This document shows positions 55,500 to 63,596 of a stretch of DNA of 64,000 nt, in pieces (within the stretch, counting starts at the first letter, position 1; each line of letters opens with the position of its first letter). Source of the DNA: G963675935 sp963719005 (lineage in GTDB: Bacteria > Planctomycetota > Planctomycetia > Pirellulales > Thermoguttaceae). The position numbers and the translations under genes were made by a program. A model generated the notes under the pieces. That model was not told where the DNA came from. It made no database searches and worked only from the letters and a program-made list of their open reading frames with translations. Location: assembly GCA_963719005.1 (NCBI GenBank), contig CAVRAR010000014.1, forward strand, positions 1,364,001 to 1,428,000. Reading direction: 5' to 3'.

Positions 55500-55848
55500 C
55501 GCCGGCAAACTTCTCCATGCGGCATTGCAGGGCAAGGGGCCGTCCCCATAAGGCGGCCGCGACCAACGGGTTTCTACACCGGCGCAGCGGCGATTGTCAA
55601 GAACGGCGCGCAGCGAGATTTCCGCAGGAGGACTGCAAAGTCGAGAAATTGATCGTGGCACGGGCATCCTGCCCGTGCATCACGGCCGGGATGGCCGTGC
55701 CACCAAGCACTTCGCAGTCCCGCCGGAGACTCCCGGCGGTTGCTTGTTGCGGCGTCAAAAACGAGCTATAATTTAGGGCATTGGGTAGCGAACGTCTTGC
55801 GTTCGCGGCAAACACGTTTCTGAAATAGTCGATTCAACGAGGCATGTC
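55500..55848. other. Intergenic region with palindromic repeat
   Basis: 349 bp, divergent promoters of the SGNH gene and the exported protein at 55849. It contains the GGCACGG repeat (55656-55702) and TATAATTT at 55769-55776, a possible -10 for the rightward gene. No coding region seen. Confidence 0.45.
55656..55702. repeat. Palindromic repeat (TGGCACGGGCATC family)
   Basis: TGGCACGG (55656-55663) is inverted as CCGTGCCA (55695-55702); inside are GCACGGGCATCCTGCCCGTGC and a second arm CACGGCC-GGGAT-GGCCGTG. REP-like, intergenic. Confidence 0.75.
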
Positions 55849-56844
55849 ATGGTGAAAACGTTGCTTGCGGTAACGGCGCTCTTTTTCGCGGTTTCGGTCG
55901 CGCGGGGCGGGGAGATTGTCTTGTCGGCGGGAATGTCCCGCGCCGACGCGGTGGCGATGCTCGCCGGCGTCGCCATCGATATGGGCCCATTCATCGACGT
56001 CGCTTCACCGACCGGCGAAAAGCCCAAGCTGGTCTGTTGGGAAGTGAAACACAACGGCGCCGTCATTTGGCTCTACGAAACGATCGACGGGAAGATCTGG
56101 GCGTTTGGATACTGGCCGAAAGAGGCGTTTCAAGTCAGCCTGCGGCAAGCGAGAGCCCGCGAGCAAATGGTCGGCCGGATTACGATCGACACCGACAAGA
56201 ACACCGTCAAGGTCGAGAAATCGCCGGACTACTTCGCCGGCAATGCGCCCGACCCGGTAACGGGAGCGACTTGCGGCGACCTGCTTGCCGATCTGAAGGA
56301 GCCGATCCTCGCCGGGAAAGAAAAAGACACGAAGGTTTCCGCACTTCGCGTGCTGTATTTCTCTTGCGATCCGGCGCACCGCGCCGTGGTGCGCTACGAA
56401 ACCAGGGGAGATCGCTGCTACCGGCGTTCCATCCGGCTGAACGAGCAAACGTCGGGCAAGAAGGCGAAAGCGAAAGAGGTCGAGGCGCCGAAGAAGGAGT
56501 TGGAGAACCTGATGGCAGCGTTGGGGAAGACCGGTTTCGGGAAGATGCCAAAAGACGACGGCGTCAATGCCCCGGAACCATCGTCGGATCAGGACAACTC
56601 AGGCTCGCACGGAACGCTCTTCGTCATCGAGGCGATCAACGGAGGCAAGTATCTGGCACGAATGCGTTTGGGCCCGTGGTACCAGACCGAAGAACGAGGG
56701 CTTCTCCCCTTCGTGCAGTTTTACACGAAGGTCTTTCAAGAGGCGGGGGCGTGGAAGCAGCCCGAGAAGAAAACAGAGAAAAAGCCAGGTACGAAGGCAG
56801 ATAAGAAGGCGGGTAAGAAAGCGGAGACGAAGGCGGGCAAGTAG
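55849..56844 (+). CDS. Exported hypothetical protein with Lys-rich repeat tail
   Basis: 331 residues, ATG 55849 with CGAGG upstream. Signal peptide residues 1-20 (LLAVTALFFAVSVARG-G). Residues 25-100 (GMSRADAVAMLAG ... VKHNGAVIWLYETIDGKIW) form a small alpha/beta domain with a Trp/Tyr-rich strand; residues 110-290 are of mixed character and not recognised. The C-terminus is a run of KK-containing repeats (KKTEKKPGTKADKKAGKKAE). It is a planctomycete-type secreted protein without assigned role. The tail could bind anionic polymer. Confidence 0.6.
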   Translation: MVKTLLAVTALFFAVSVARGGEIVLSAGMSRADAVAMLAGVAIDMGPFIDVASPTGEKPKLVCWEVKHNGAVIWLYETIDGKIWAFGYWPKEAFQVSLRQARAREQMVGRITIDTDKNTVKVEKSPDYFAGNAPDPVTGATCGDLLADLKEPILAGKEKDTKVSALRVLYFSCDPAHRAVVRYETRGDRCYRRSIRLNEQTSGKKAKAKEVEAPKKELENLMAALGKTGFGKMPKDDGVNAPEPSSDQDNSGSHGTLFVIEAINGGKYLARMRLGPWYQTEERGLLPFVQFYTKVFQEAGAWKQPEKKTEKKPGTKADKKAGKKAETKAGK

Positions 56845-56929
56845 GACGCAAGTCCCTGCAACCGTTCACATCTGCTTCTACCGTCGCATGCGCGAGAAGC
56901 ACGAAGTCACGCCCCTCCCCGCGCCACGC

Positions 56930-58075
56930 TCATTTTCGCCAGGCTCGCTCGATTTCGGCGGCCAGCGGAGACCGGGGTGCAATGCCGCACACGTTTTCCA
57001 GCACTTTCGATAGTCCCTGCTTGGCTAGTTGTTCGGAAAGCGCGACCGACTGCGGGTCTTTCGGATGGCAGTAGCGCAGCGCCGCCGCAATGGCGTGGAC
57101 GATCTCGCCGCGCGGCAAGCCGTACTCGACGGCCAGCGAGGCGGGGGCGACCAATCGCTCGCGCGGCGAGAGCTTGCGGATCGGATCGCGAATCACCCGC
57201 AACACCTCGTCGCGCATCTCGGCTATCGCGCCCCGTCGGCAGAGGTCTTGCTTGTAATGGTCGATCGACTCCGCCGAAAAGCCCCATTTTTGCCGCACGA
57301 CCTCGCCTAGCTCGTCGAGCGCCGCGACCACGTGCCCGGCTACCTCCGGATCGGCCACGGCCTCGTGGATGTAGCGATGCCCGCGATGGAAGGCGAGGTA
57401 GCCGCACGTGGCATGACCGCCGTTATGGATAAAGAGCTTTCGTTCGAGCCGGGCCGTCTGGTTGTCGACCAGTTCGAGGGCCGAAAGGGCCGTCGGCTTC
57501 TCGCCGCGGAAAGACTCGCGGCGGACGGTCCATTCGTTGTAGTCTTCGGCGACGATCCTCAGCGGATCGGGCTCGGGCCGAGGGACGACGCGGCTGATCA
57601 TGCAGTCGGGAAAGCCGGCATTCGCTTCGCACCAGTCGAGATCTGCGCCGCCGAGGTGCGTGCGAACGTGCCGCCCGAGCTGCGTCGAGCTATCCATCAT
57701 GTTCTCGCAGGCGATGCAATTCAGCGGCGTCGTGCGGCCGGCGCAGGCGCAGGCCGAAATGCCCAGGGCAAGCGTTTTGGCCACGTCGTGCAGATTCTGA
57801 TCGAATACGGCCGTGAGCACGAGCCGGGCGTCGCGGATTTCCTCGGCCACCGCCGCCCGATCGAGCGAATGATGGACGCGGTAGCCGGATACGACGATCT
57901 CCTGCGGCTGGTCGCCGAAGATTTTGACCGTGTAGCGGCCCTGCCGGCGGAGGGCCTCGACCAACGGCGTCTTTTCATCGACGAAGACGATCTCGAAGCC
58001 GGCCTGCCAGGCCAGCAGCCCGACGTGTCCTCGTCCCGTGGCGCCCGCACCAAAAAGTACGATCTTATCCGTCAT
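56930..58075 (-). CDS. Mannitol-1-phosphate dehydrogenase-like polyol-phosphate oxidoreductase
   Basis: 381 residues, matching MtlD-type long-chain dehydrogenases. N-terminal Rossmann motif VLFGAGATGRGHVG, then NCIACENMMDSS, CEANAGFPDCMISRVVPR and the catalytic segment ERKLFIHNGGHATCGYLAFH (Lys and His of the polyol dehydrogenase site). It oxidises or reduces a sugar/polyol phosphate with NAD(P). No PTS gene is present. It is the third gene of an operon after the RuBisCO-like and cupin genes (68 bp from the cupin stop), so its substrate may be a product or precursor of the RuBisCO-like enzyme rather than mannitol 1-phosphate. Confidence 0.82.
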   Translation of the reverse strand: MTDKIVLFGAGATGRGHVGLLAWQAGFEIVFVDEKTPLVEALRRQGRYTVKIFGDQPQEIVVSGYRVHHSLDRAAVAEEIRDARLVLTAVFDQNLHDVAKTLALGISACACAGRTTPLNCIACENMMDSSTQLGRHVRTHLGGADLDWCEANAGFPDCMISRVVPRPEPDPLRIVAEDYNEWTVRRESFRGEKPTALSALELVDNQTARLERKLFIHNGGHATCGYLAFHRGHRYIHEAVADPEVAGHVVAALDELGEVVRQKWGFSAESIDHYKQDLCRRGAIAEMRDEVLRVIRDPIRKLSPRERLVAPASLAVEYGLPRGEIVHAIAAALRYCHPKDPQSVALSEQLAKQGLSKVLENVCGIAPRSPLAAEIERAWRK

Positions 58076-58143
58076 ATTTCTACCGCTGGGATTATGGTTC
58101 CCACGCCCTACATTGTCGGCAACCTGAAAAGCTGTAAACGATG

Positions 58144-58497
58144 TTAGCGATGGTAATCGTCCTCGACCCGCACCACGTCATCCAACTCGGGCGTGCTGAC
58201 TTCCAGAATCCGAACGTCCTCGACGGCGGTGGCGCGGTGCTTGCGGCCCGGCTTGTTCTCGACGACGTCGCCCGGATGGAGCGTCAGGGTCGTCATTTTC
58301 CCCGATTCGTCCTCCCACTCCATTTGCAACACGCCGGAATCGACGTAGATGTGTTCGTGCTTGCGAACGTGGTACTGGAGGCTCGATCGGGTGCCCGCCT
58401 TGATCTCGATGATCTTGAAGGCGTACTTGTCGGTGTGGGCCACCCAGCGTTCGCATCCCCACGGCTTTTCCACGAGTTTGATCGGCGGATGATTCAT
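58144..58497 (-). CDS. Cupin, mannose-6-phosphate isomerase type II-like
   Basis: 117 residues. PIKLVEKPWGCERWVAHTDK opens as in the cupin half of type II phosphomannose isomerases. Metal motif 1 (SLQYHVRKHEHIYVDSG) has His residues and a Glu, and motif 2 is LHPGDVVENKPGRKHRATA. The start codon overlaps the stop of the RuBisCO-like gene (ATGA), so it is translationally coupled. It is possibly an isomerase or epimerase acting on the same sugar-phosphate route. A stand-alone cupin of this kind is also often a capsule-sugar isomerase; the operon context favours the former. Confidence 0.75.
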   Translation of the reverse strand: MNHPPIKLVEKPWGCERWVAHTDKYAFKIIEIKAGTRSSLQYHVRKHEHIYVDSGVLQMEWEDESGKMTTLTLHPGDVVENKPGRKHRATAVEDVRILEVSTPELDDVVRVEDDYHR

Positions 58498-59924
58498 TTG
58501 GCAAGCTCCGGGTATCGTTGTCGTAATGCTTCGGTCAGGGCGGTCAGATTCTTTGCCCGCGCGACGGCCGCCAGTTTAGGCAGATGGTCGTCCATCGACG
58601 TGTCGGCCAGTTCGCCGGAGCGATGCACCTGCAACGCCTGGAGCATGGCCTCGGCGCCGAGCTTCGGATCGGGGCGGCCCTGCGCGTTCTTGATCGAGTT
58701 GATCGCGGAGCCGGCGAGGAAGAGGACGTTGGCGGCAATGCCGCGGCGCTCGGCGTCGGCCAGATTGAGAATGATGTTGCCCTGATCCAACCCGCCGGCC
58801 CGCGCGATCATCGTCGGGCGAATACCCGGCAGATCGCGGGACAAAATCTCCTCCGATGCGATCCATTCGTCGCCGTAAGGGCGAATGAACGGCGGGCCGG
58901 GGCGAACGGGGGCGGTCTGGCGAATATCGATGCCGTCGAGCCGAGCCAACAGGTCGATCACTTCGCGGAAGATGCCGCCGCGGGTCTTCACGCCGATGCC
59001 GGCGTTGTGGCCGTAAATCGCCGGCGGACTGGGCAGGTGCTTCGTGGCCTCGCGAACCATGCGGACCGTGCCGCCGGCGAAGGTCTCGCTGAACATCACT
59101 CCGGTCGCTCCGGCCTCGACGACGGCCTGGAGCGTCTCCTGCATTTCGTGCGGGGCGCCCGTGATGTGCGGCGCGAAGATCAGTCCCTTGCCGCCGCGCC
59201 GCTGTTTCGCCCGCTCGATCGCCCCCACCGCGCCGCGCACGCGATCGCGGATGGGCGAATAGTCCAAGTTGGGGTAAAGGTCTTCGTCCTCCTTGACGAA
59301 CAGCAGCAGCGGGCACTCGGCGGCCTCGGCGACCAACGCGGCGACTTCGTCGGCGGTGATGCCGGCGGTCGGCTTCAAAATGGTGCCGAACGCCGGTTCG
59401 TCGGGTGTGAAGTTGGCGCGCTCGCGCAAGCCGAAGGGACCGTAGGCGGGGCCGGGAAACGTCCGCAGCACGTGCTCGGGGATTTGCAGCGCCACCAACC
59501 GGGCGTCCTGGTTCTCGTACACGTCGAAGATGATCGCACCCGCCACGGTGTGCAGAATGTCGCAACTGGTGAGATGGCCGTCCGGTTGCAGGAGCATCTT
59601 CAACGGAAACGCCATGTGCAGCAGGCCAATCCGCCCCGTAGCGTCCCAGACGTCGACGCCGGCTGCGTGGGCGGTACATTGGGCCAGCAGCGAGCCGGGC
59701 GGCGGATTCTTGATTCCGCTGGTGGCGTGGTAGGCGATCTCCTTGGCGATCCGGGAAAGCTGCTCCGTGCGCAAGGCCAGGAAGTACGTGGCGACGATAT
59801 GATCGTCGATCGCCGGCGGCGGGTTTTCGGCCATCCGCCCCGCAACCAGTTGCCGCAACCGCGTATCCCGCGCGTCGGCATCAAACCAGAGAAGATCCAA
59901 GGTGGAATTGTCGACGGGTTTCAT
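58494..59924 (-). CDS. RuBisCO-like protein (RLP)
   Basis: 476 residues from the ATG at the complement of 59922-59924. The RuBisCO large-chain fold is recognisable: DDHIVATYFLAL at the N-terminal domain, GPAYGPFGLRE, FGTILKPTAGIT (Lys184 at the place of RuBisCO Lys175; the second Lys of TxKPK is Thr), and LLLFVKEDEDLYPN. The last has Lys211-Glu-Asp-Glu214 where RuBisCO has Lys-Asp-Asp-Glu, so the carbamate Lys and metal ligands seem kept. APHITGAPHEM and IYGHNAGIG follow. The loop-6 GKLEG is absent. It is therefore not a CO2-fixing enzyme but probably an enolase-, isomerase- or decarboxylase-type RLP on a sugar phosphate. First gene of the operon with cupin and MtlD-like genes. Confidence 0.85.
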   Translation of the reverse strand: MKPVDNSTLDLLWFDADARDTRLRQLVAGRMAENPPPAIDDHIVATYFLALRTEQLSRIAKEIAYHATSGIKNPPPGSLLAQCTAHAAGVDVWDATGRIGLLHMAFPLKMLLQPDGHLTSCDILHTVAGAIIFDVYENQDARLVALQIPEHVLRTFPGPAYGPFGLRERANFTPDEPAFGTILKPTAGITADEVAALVAEAAECPLLLFVKEDEDLYPNLDYSPIRDRVRGAVGAIERAKQRRGGKGLIFAPHITGAPHEMQETLQAVVEAGATGVMFSETFAGGTVRMVREATKHLPSPPAIYGHNAGIGVKTRGGIFREVIDLLARLDGIDIRQTAPVRPGPPFIRPYGDEWIASEEILSRDLPGIRPTMIARAGGLDQGNIILNLADAERRGIAANVLFLAGSAINSIKNAQGRPDPKLGAEAMLQALQVHRSGELADTSMDDHLPKLAAVARAKNLTALTEALRQRYPELAK

Positions 59925-60075
59925 GGGCGGGTGCTTTTCCTCGTGCGAGGCCGCCCATTCTAATCGCGAAGATCGTGTCTTGTCCATGACTCTCCGCGCA
60001 TGCGAGTTGTGAATTCGCGCAGAGCGGGGTGGGAAGGCACGATCGCTTCCCTTCGGGACGCGGCTAAACGGCGGG

Positions 60076-61725
60076 CTAAACAGCCTTCTGCGGGTCGAGG
60101 TGACCATCGACCGGCGGCTTCGCCTCCGGTCGCTTGGAATCGGCGCCGTCGAGGTTGACGAATCGCTCGGGGAACTCGACGCCTCCGATGTCGCGCATCA
60201 CCTGCATCATTGGCGGCAGGGTGCGGGCCATGTTGTGCAGCCAGCTCGCCGTGGCGCTCTTGCCGTCTTGACTGTTCCCCTCCCAGACCACGACCTTGTC
60301 GAATTTGATGTTCGAGATCGCCTTGGCGGAAGCATCGACGAGGTTGTCGAAGTGCTCGAGCATGAGCATTTTGAAGGCCTGCTCCGAGCCGCCGCAGGCG
60401 TCGATGATTCGCTGCAAGCCTTCGCCCTTCTTGGCGAGGATTTCGTACTGGCCGCGGGCCTCGGCCTCGAGCTTGACGAAGATGGCGGCGGCCTCGCCCT
60501 CGGCCTCGATGCGGCGTTTGGCGGCCTCGGCGGCGGCGTCGACTTCGACGCGGGCCCGCTCGGCCTTGGCGGGGGCTTCCAGCTCGGCGCGACGCTCGGC
60601 CTCGATCCGCTGGGCCTCGGCCAACGCGGCCTTCGCCCGGGCGAGGTGCTCGGCTTCCAACACGGCGGCCTCGGCGCGAACCTTGCGGGTTTCGCCCAGT
60701 TCGTAGGCTTCGGCCTTCTTCACCTGCAAGCCGGCCTGCGAGGCGGCGATGTCGGCCTTCGAGAGGTTTTCGCCCTCGACGGCCTGGGCGTCGGCCTGGG
60801 CCAGCTTGATGCGCATGTCGCGCTCGGCGGCCTTCACTTCGGCGTCGCGCTGGAAGCCGGCCGTCTGCTCGCCGATCTTCTGCTCCTTCTCCAATTCGGC
60901 CACGCGAACCGCCTGCTCGCGCATCGCCTCGCGCGTGCCGATCTCGCGGAGCTTGTGGGCGTTTGCCACTTGGACGGTCCTTTCGCGTTCGGCGTCGGCA
61001 ACGCGGATTTCGCCCATCTTCTCGTTGTCGGCCACGTCGCCGCGGGCCTTCTGGATCGCCTGCGACGCCGCCTTCTTGCCGATCGCCTCGATGTAGCCCG
61101 ACTCGTCGGTGATGTCGGTGATGTTGACGTTGATCAGCACCAGGCCGATCTTGCACAACTCCGGTTCGAGCGACTTCTGCACGGCTTCGAGGAACTTATC
61201 GCGGTCGCGGTTGATGTCCTCGATCAGCATCGAGGCGATCACCTGGCGAAGCTGGCCGAAAATCATGTCTTCCGCCTGCTTCTGAATGTCCTTGTTGCTC
61301 AGACCGAGCAGGCGGATGGCGGCGTTTTGCATCAGTTCGGGCGTGGTGCCGACGGCGACGGTGAACACGCTGGGTACGTTGACGCGAATGTTCTCGACGC
61401 TCAGCGCGCCACGAAGCGGAATCTCGATCTGCATCGGTTCGAGACTCAGCCAGGCGTAATCCTGAATGAGCGGCAAGACCAGTTTTGCGCCGCCGTGGAT
61501 GCAAAGTGCCGCGTCGTGCCCGCGGCCCGCCTTGCCATAGATCACCAGGATGCGGTTGCTGGGGCAGCGTTTGTAGAACCTCGCCGCCACCCCGAAGACA
61601 ATCAACAATATGATGGCCGTGACAAAGCAGAGGAGTATCACTCCGACCCAGAAGGAGCCCACAGGCGGATCGGCGGCGAAGAGGGCCAACGAGGAAGACG
61701 TTGAATGGAAGAGCGAAGCGATCAT
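60076..61725 (-). CDS. Flotillin family (SPFH) membrane scaffold protein
   Basis: 549 residues. A membrane segment at 23-50 (VGVILLCFVTAIILLIVFGV), an SPFH domain (residues 55-240, with CPSNRILVIYGKAG and LSLEPMQIEIPLRG), then a long Ala/Glu/Arg-rich coiled coil (AERDMRIKLAQADAQA, EAAKRRIEAEGEAAAIFVKL) typical of flotillin/YqiK, ending in a helical tail. Flotillins oligomerise in the membrane and organise domains. The upstream gene (61 bp) encodes an NfeD-like protein; flotillin-NfeD pairs are a conserved arrangement. A long antisense frame over this gene is a composition artefact. Confidence 0.9.
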   Translation of the reverse strand: MIASLFHSTSSSLALFAADPPVGSFWVGVILLCFVTAIILLIVFGVAARFYKRCPSNRILVIYGKAGRGHDAALCIHGGAKLVLPLIQDYAWLSLEPMQIEIPLRGALSVENIRVNVPSVFTVAVGTTPELMQNAAIRLLGLSNKDIQKQAEDMIFGQLRQVIASMLIEDINRDRDKFLEAVQKSLEPELCKIGLVLINVNITDITDESGYIEAIGKKAASQAIQKARGDVADNEKMGEIRVADAERERTVQVANAHKLREIGTREAMREQAVRVAELEKEQKIGEQTAGFQRDAEVKAAERDMRIKLAQADAQAVEGENLSKADIAASQAGLQVKKAEAYELGETRKVRAEAAVLEAEHLARAKAALAEAQRIEAERRAELEAPAKAERARVEVDAAAEAAKRRIEAEGEAAAIFVKLEAEARGQYEILAKKGEGLQRIIDACGGSEQAFKMLMLEHFDNLVDASAKAISNIKFDKVVVWEGNSQDGKSATASWLHNMARTLPPMMQVMRDIGGVEFPERFVNLDGADSKRPEAKPPVDGHLDPQKAV

Positions 61726-61786
61726 GGCGGTTTCCCCTAGAGTCGGAAGGTAGCGCGGTGTTGGTTGTTGTTTGGCTGCGGCGTGC

Positions 61787-62440
61787 TCAGTCGGCCTGAA
61801 CTTCGAGCGTCGTCGGATTGACGATGCCCACTATGACTACTTTAGCACCGGTGGGGAGTTCGGGGCCATCCGTGACTGCCAAGTACTCCATGATCCGGTT
61901 TTGCAGATTAAACTGGATTTTCCCGCTGCCAGATCGGTTGGCGGGAATGCGGAGATAGACGTTGCCGTGTTGCCCGACGGACCGCTGGATTCGCACGTTG
62001 CCGTCGGCCTGCAACCGGTATAGGCACTGCATCAGCCAATAGACCGCGTACATAGCGGCCACGCCCGCCGCCACCGCCACGAGAAGTGCGGTTGGCGGCG
62101 ACATTTCAGCCGATTGCGCCGTCCAGCCGGCCAGCCCGAAGAAGGTCAGCGCCGCGGTGATCGTGCGAAACGAGAGGACGTTGAAGAGCCAGGTGGAACC
62201 GTGTTGGATGCCCTGCTCGCTATCCGCCGAATCGCCGCCGGCGTGATCGGTGTGGAGGCCGGCGTCGCCGTGCAAACCGTCGCCGCCGGCGTGGAAGTCT
62301 CCGCCGAAGCCGTGGCCGACGTCGGCGGGCATGTCTGCGTCCATGAAGGCATGGCCGCCGAGCCCAATCAACATCATCACGAGCTGACAGACCAGAATGG
62401 TGCCGCCGATGGCGGCGCAGACGATGAATACAGAAGTCAT
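61787..62440 (-). CDS. NfeD-like membrane protein with His/Gly-rich loop
   Basis: 217 residues. Three or four membrane segments (residues 3-27, about 85-105 and 112-140) and a C-terminal OB-like soluble domain (VGQHGNVYLRIPANRSGSGK) as in NfeD short forms. Between the first two spans lies a 55-residue loop rich in His, Asp and Gly (DVGHGFGGDFHAGGDGLHGD, LHTDHAGGD), not part of usual NfeD and suggestive of metal binding on the outer face. It is directly upstream of the flotillin gene, its usual partner, in the same operon. No protease domain. Confidence 0.8.
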   Translation of the reverse strand: MTSVFIVCAAIGGTILVCQLVMMLIGLGGHAFMDADMPADVGHGFGGDFHAGGDGLHGDAGLHTDHAGGDSADSEQGIQHGSTWLFNVLSFRTITAALTFFGLAGWTAQSAEMSPPTALLVAVAAGVAAMYAVYWLMQCLYRLQADGNVRIQRSVGQHGNVYLRIPANRSGSGKIQFNLQNRIMEYLAVTDGPELPTGAKVVIVGIVNPTTLEVQAD

Positions 62441-62737
62441 GCCCAGTCCCCCTTTTTCAATTCCCGGCGAAATGAGGAACGAACAAGTCTACTCATCATG
62501 GGAAATCCGTCGCCGGTTGTCAATCGACCCCCCCCCATTCGGCCGTTGCTCTCATGCTTCGGCGAAGCCAGTTCCGTTCAACTGTAGTTCGCCGGCGGTG
62601 CAGGAATCTTGGGTGGCCCCTCCGTTTGCAACTCCGGCTTCGGCCGGATTCCGCGAGGGAGTTCTGCCTGAAGGCGGGGCTACGAACGGCGAGTAGCGGG
62701 AGGTACACTAGAAGAGGGTTTTTGCTTGGGAGGCCGT

Positions 62738-63007
62738 ATGGCGGAAAGCACGACGTCGTCTCCATGGGATCTGTCGCCGTCGGTCCCAAAGTCGGCCACC
62801 CCCCAGCAATGCATCGCCGCATGGGTTGACTTGATGGACGCTTGCGAGCAGTTCTTGCTGGCCGGGCTGCGGCGCGAGATCGGACCGGACGGAGACCTGA
62901 AGGCCGCCTATCGCAAGTGGTACGCGGAGCAGACGCAAGAACACGACCGCACGGTCCTGCACATGATGCGGGAGTTCGAGCGGCGAGGAGGCGGCCATGT
63001 CCGGTGA
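62738..63007 (+). CDS. Small hypothetical protein paired with nucleotidyltransferase
   Basis: 89 residues from ATG 62738 (GGGAGG 6 bp upstream). A Ser/Pro-rich start, then one helical domain (AAWVDLMDACEQFLLAGLRR, YRKWYAEQTQEHDRTVLHMM). I do not recognise it. It overlaps the nucleotidyltransferase start by 11 bp, so the two are coupled. The size and order (small helical protein, then nucleotidyltransferase) recall toxin-antitoxin pairs of the AbiE or MNT/HEPN kinds, but it lacks a HEPN Rx4-6H motif. Confidence 0.6.
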   Translation: MAESTTSSPWDLSPSVPKSATPQQCIAAWVDLMDACEQFLLAGLRREIGPDGDLKAAYRKWYAEQTQEHDRTVLHMMREFERRGGGHVR

Positions 63008-63575
63008 ACTTGTGCTTCAGACGTTGCAGCACGTTTGGCGAACGCTGAAGCCGCTCGGCATTCCGATGGCGGTCGTCGGCGGATTGGCTTTGGCGGCCCG
63101 GAAGCACGTCCGCGCCACGAAGGACATCGACCTGTTGCTCGGCATCGGCCGCGAGAATCTCGATTCGCTGTTGCAGCGATTACGTAGGGCGGGGATACGC
63201 ACCAAACACAGCCCGCCGGTCGTCGATCTGGACCAATGGGAACTCGTCCAACTCGTCTACGAGCCTCCCGAATCCATGATGGAACTTCAGATTAATCTTC
63301 TCTTGGGAAGGTCGGAGTATCATCGGCAAGCACTTTCCAGACGTATTGCCACCGCACTGCCCGGCATCGACGATGAGATTGCGGTCCTCGCCTGTGAAGA
63401 CCTGATTCTGCACAAACTGCTGGCGGGACGGGTGATCGACCGCGCTGACGCCGTGGCCCTGTTGCAGATGAATCGAGACGTGCTCGACGTCGATTACTTG
63501 GATCATTGGGCCGACAGCCTTGGGGTTCGCTCGGAGCTTGACGAGGCTAGGCTGCAAACGTCCTCAGGACACTAA
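62997..63575 (+). CDS. Nucleotidyltransferase-fold protein (AbiEii/DUF6036-like)
   Basis: 192 residues. IPMAVVGGLALAARKHVRAT is the glycine-rich nucleotidyltransferase start (GG/S motif), then KDIDLLLG gives the Asp-x-Asp pair, and MELQINLLLGRSEYHRQAL with EIAVLACEDLILHKLLAGR is the downstream helix typical of this group. Proteins of this kind act as toxins, as tRNA-modifying enzymes or as orphan transferases. It is coupled to the small protein upstream. Whether they are a toxin-antitoxin pair is not shown by sequence. Confidence 0.72.
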   Translation: MSGELVLQTLQHVWRTLKPLGIPMAVVGGLALAARKHVRATKDIDLLLGIGRENLDSLLQRLRRAGIRTKHSPPVVDLDQWELVQLVYEPPESMMELQINLLLGRSEYHRQALSRRIATALPGIDDEIAVLACEDLILHKLLAGRVIDRADAVALLQMNRDVLDVDYLDHWADSLGVRSELDEARLQTSSGH

Positions 63576-63596
63576 TCAGCACCGTGCATCAGCGGG

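Noticed and set aside
60100..61704. 534-codon plus-strand frame opposite the flotillin gene
   Set aside because: Repetitive Leu/Gly/Asp composition mirrors the Ala/Glu/Arg coiled coil on the other strand.
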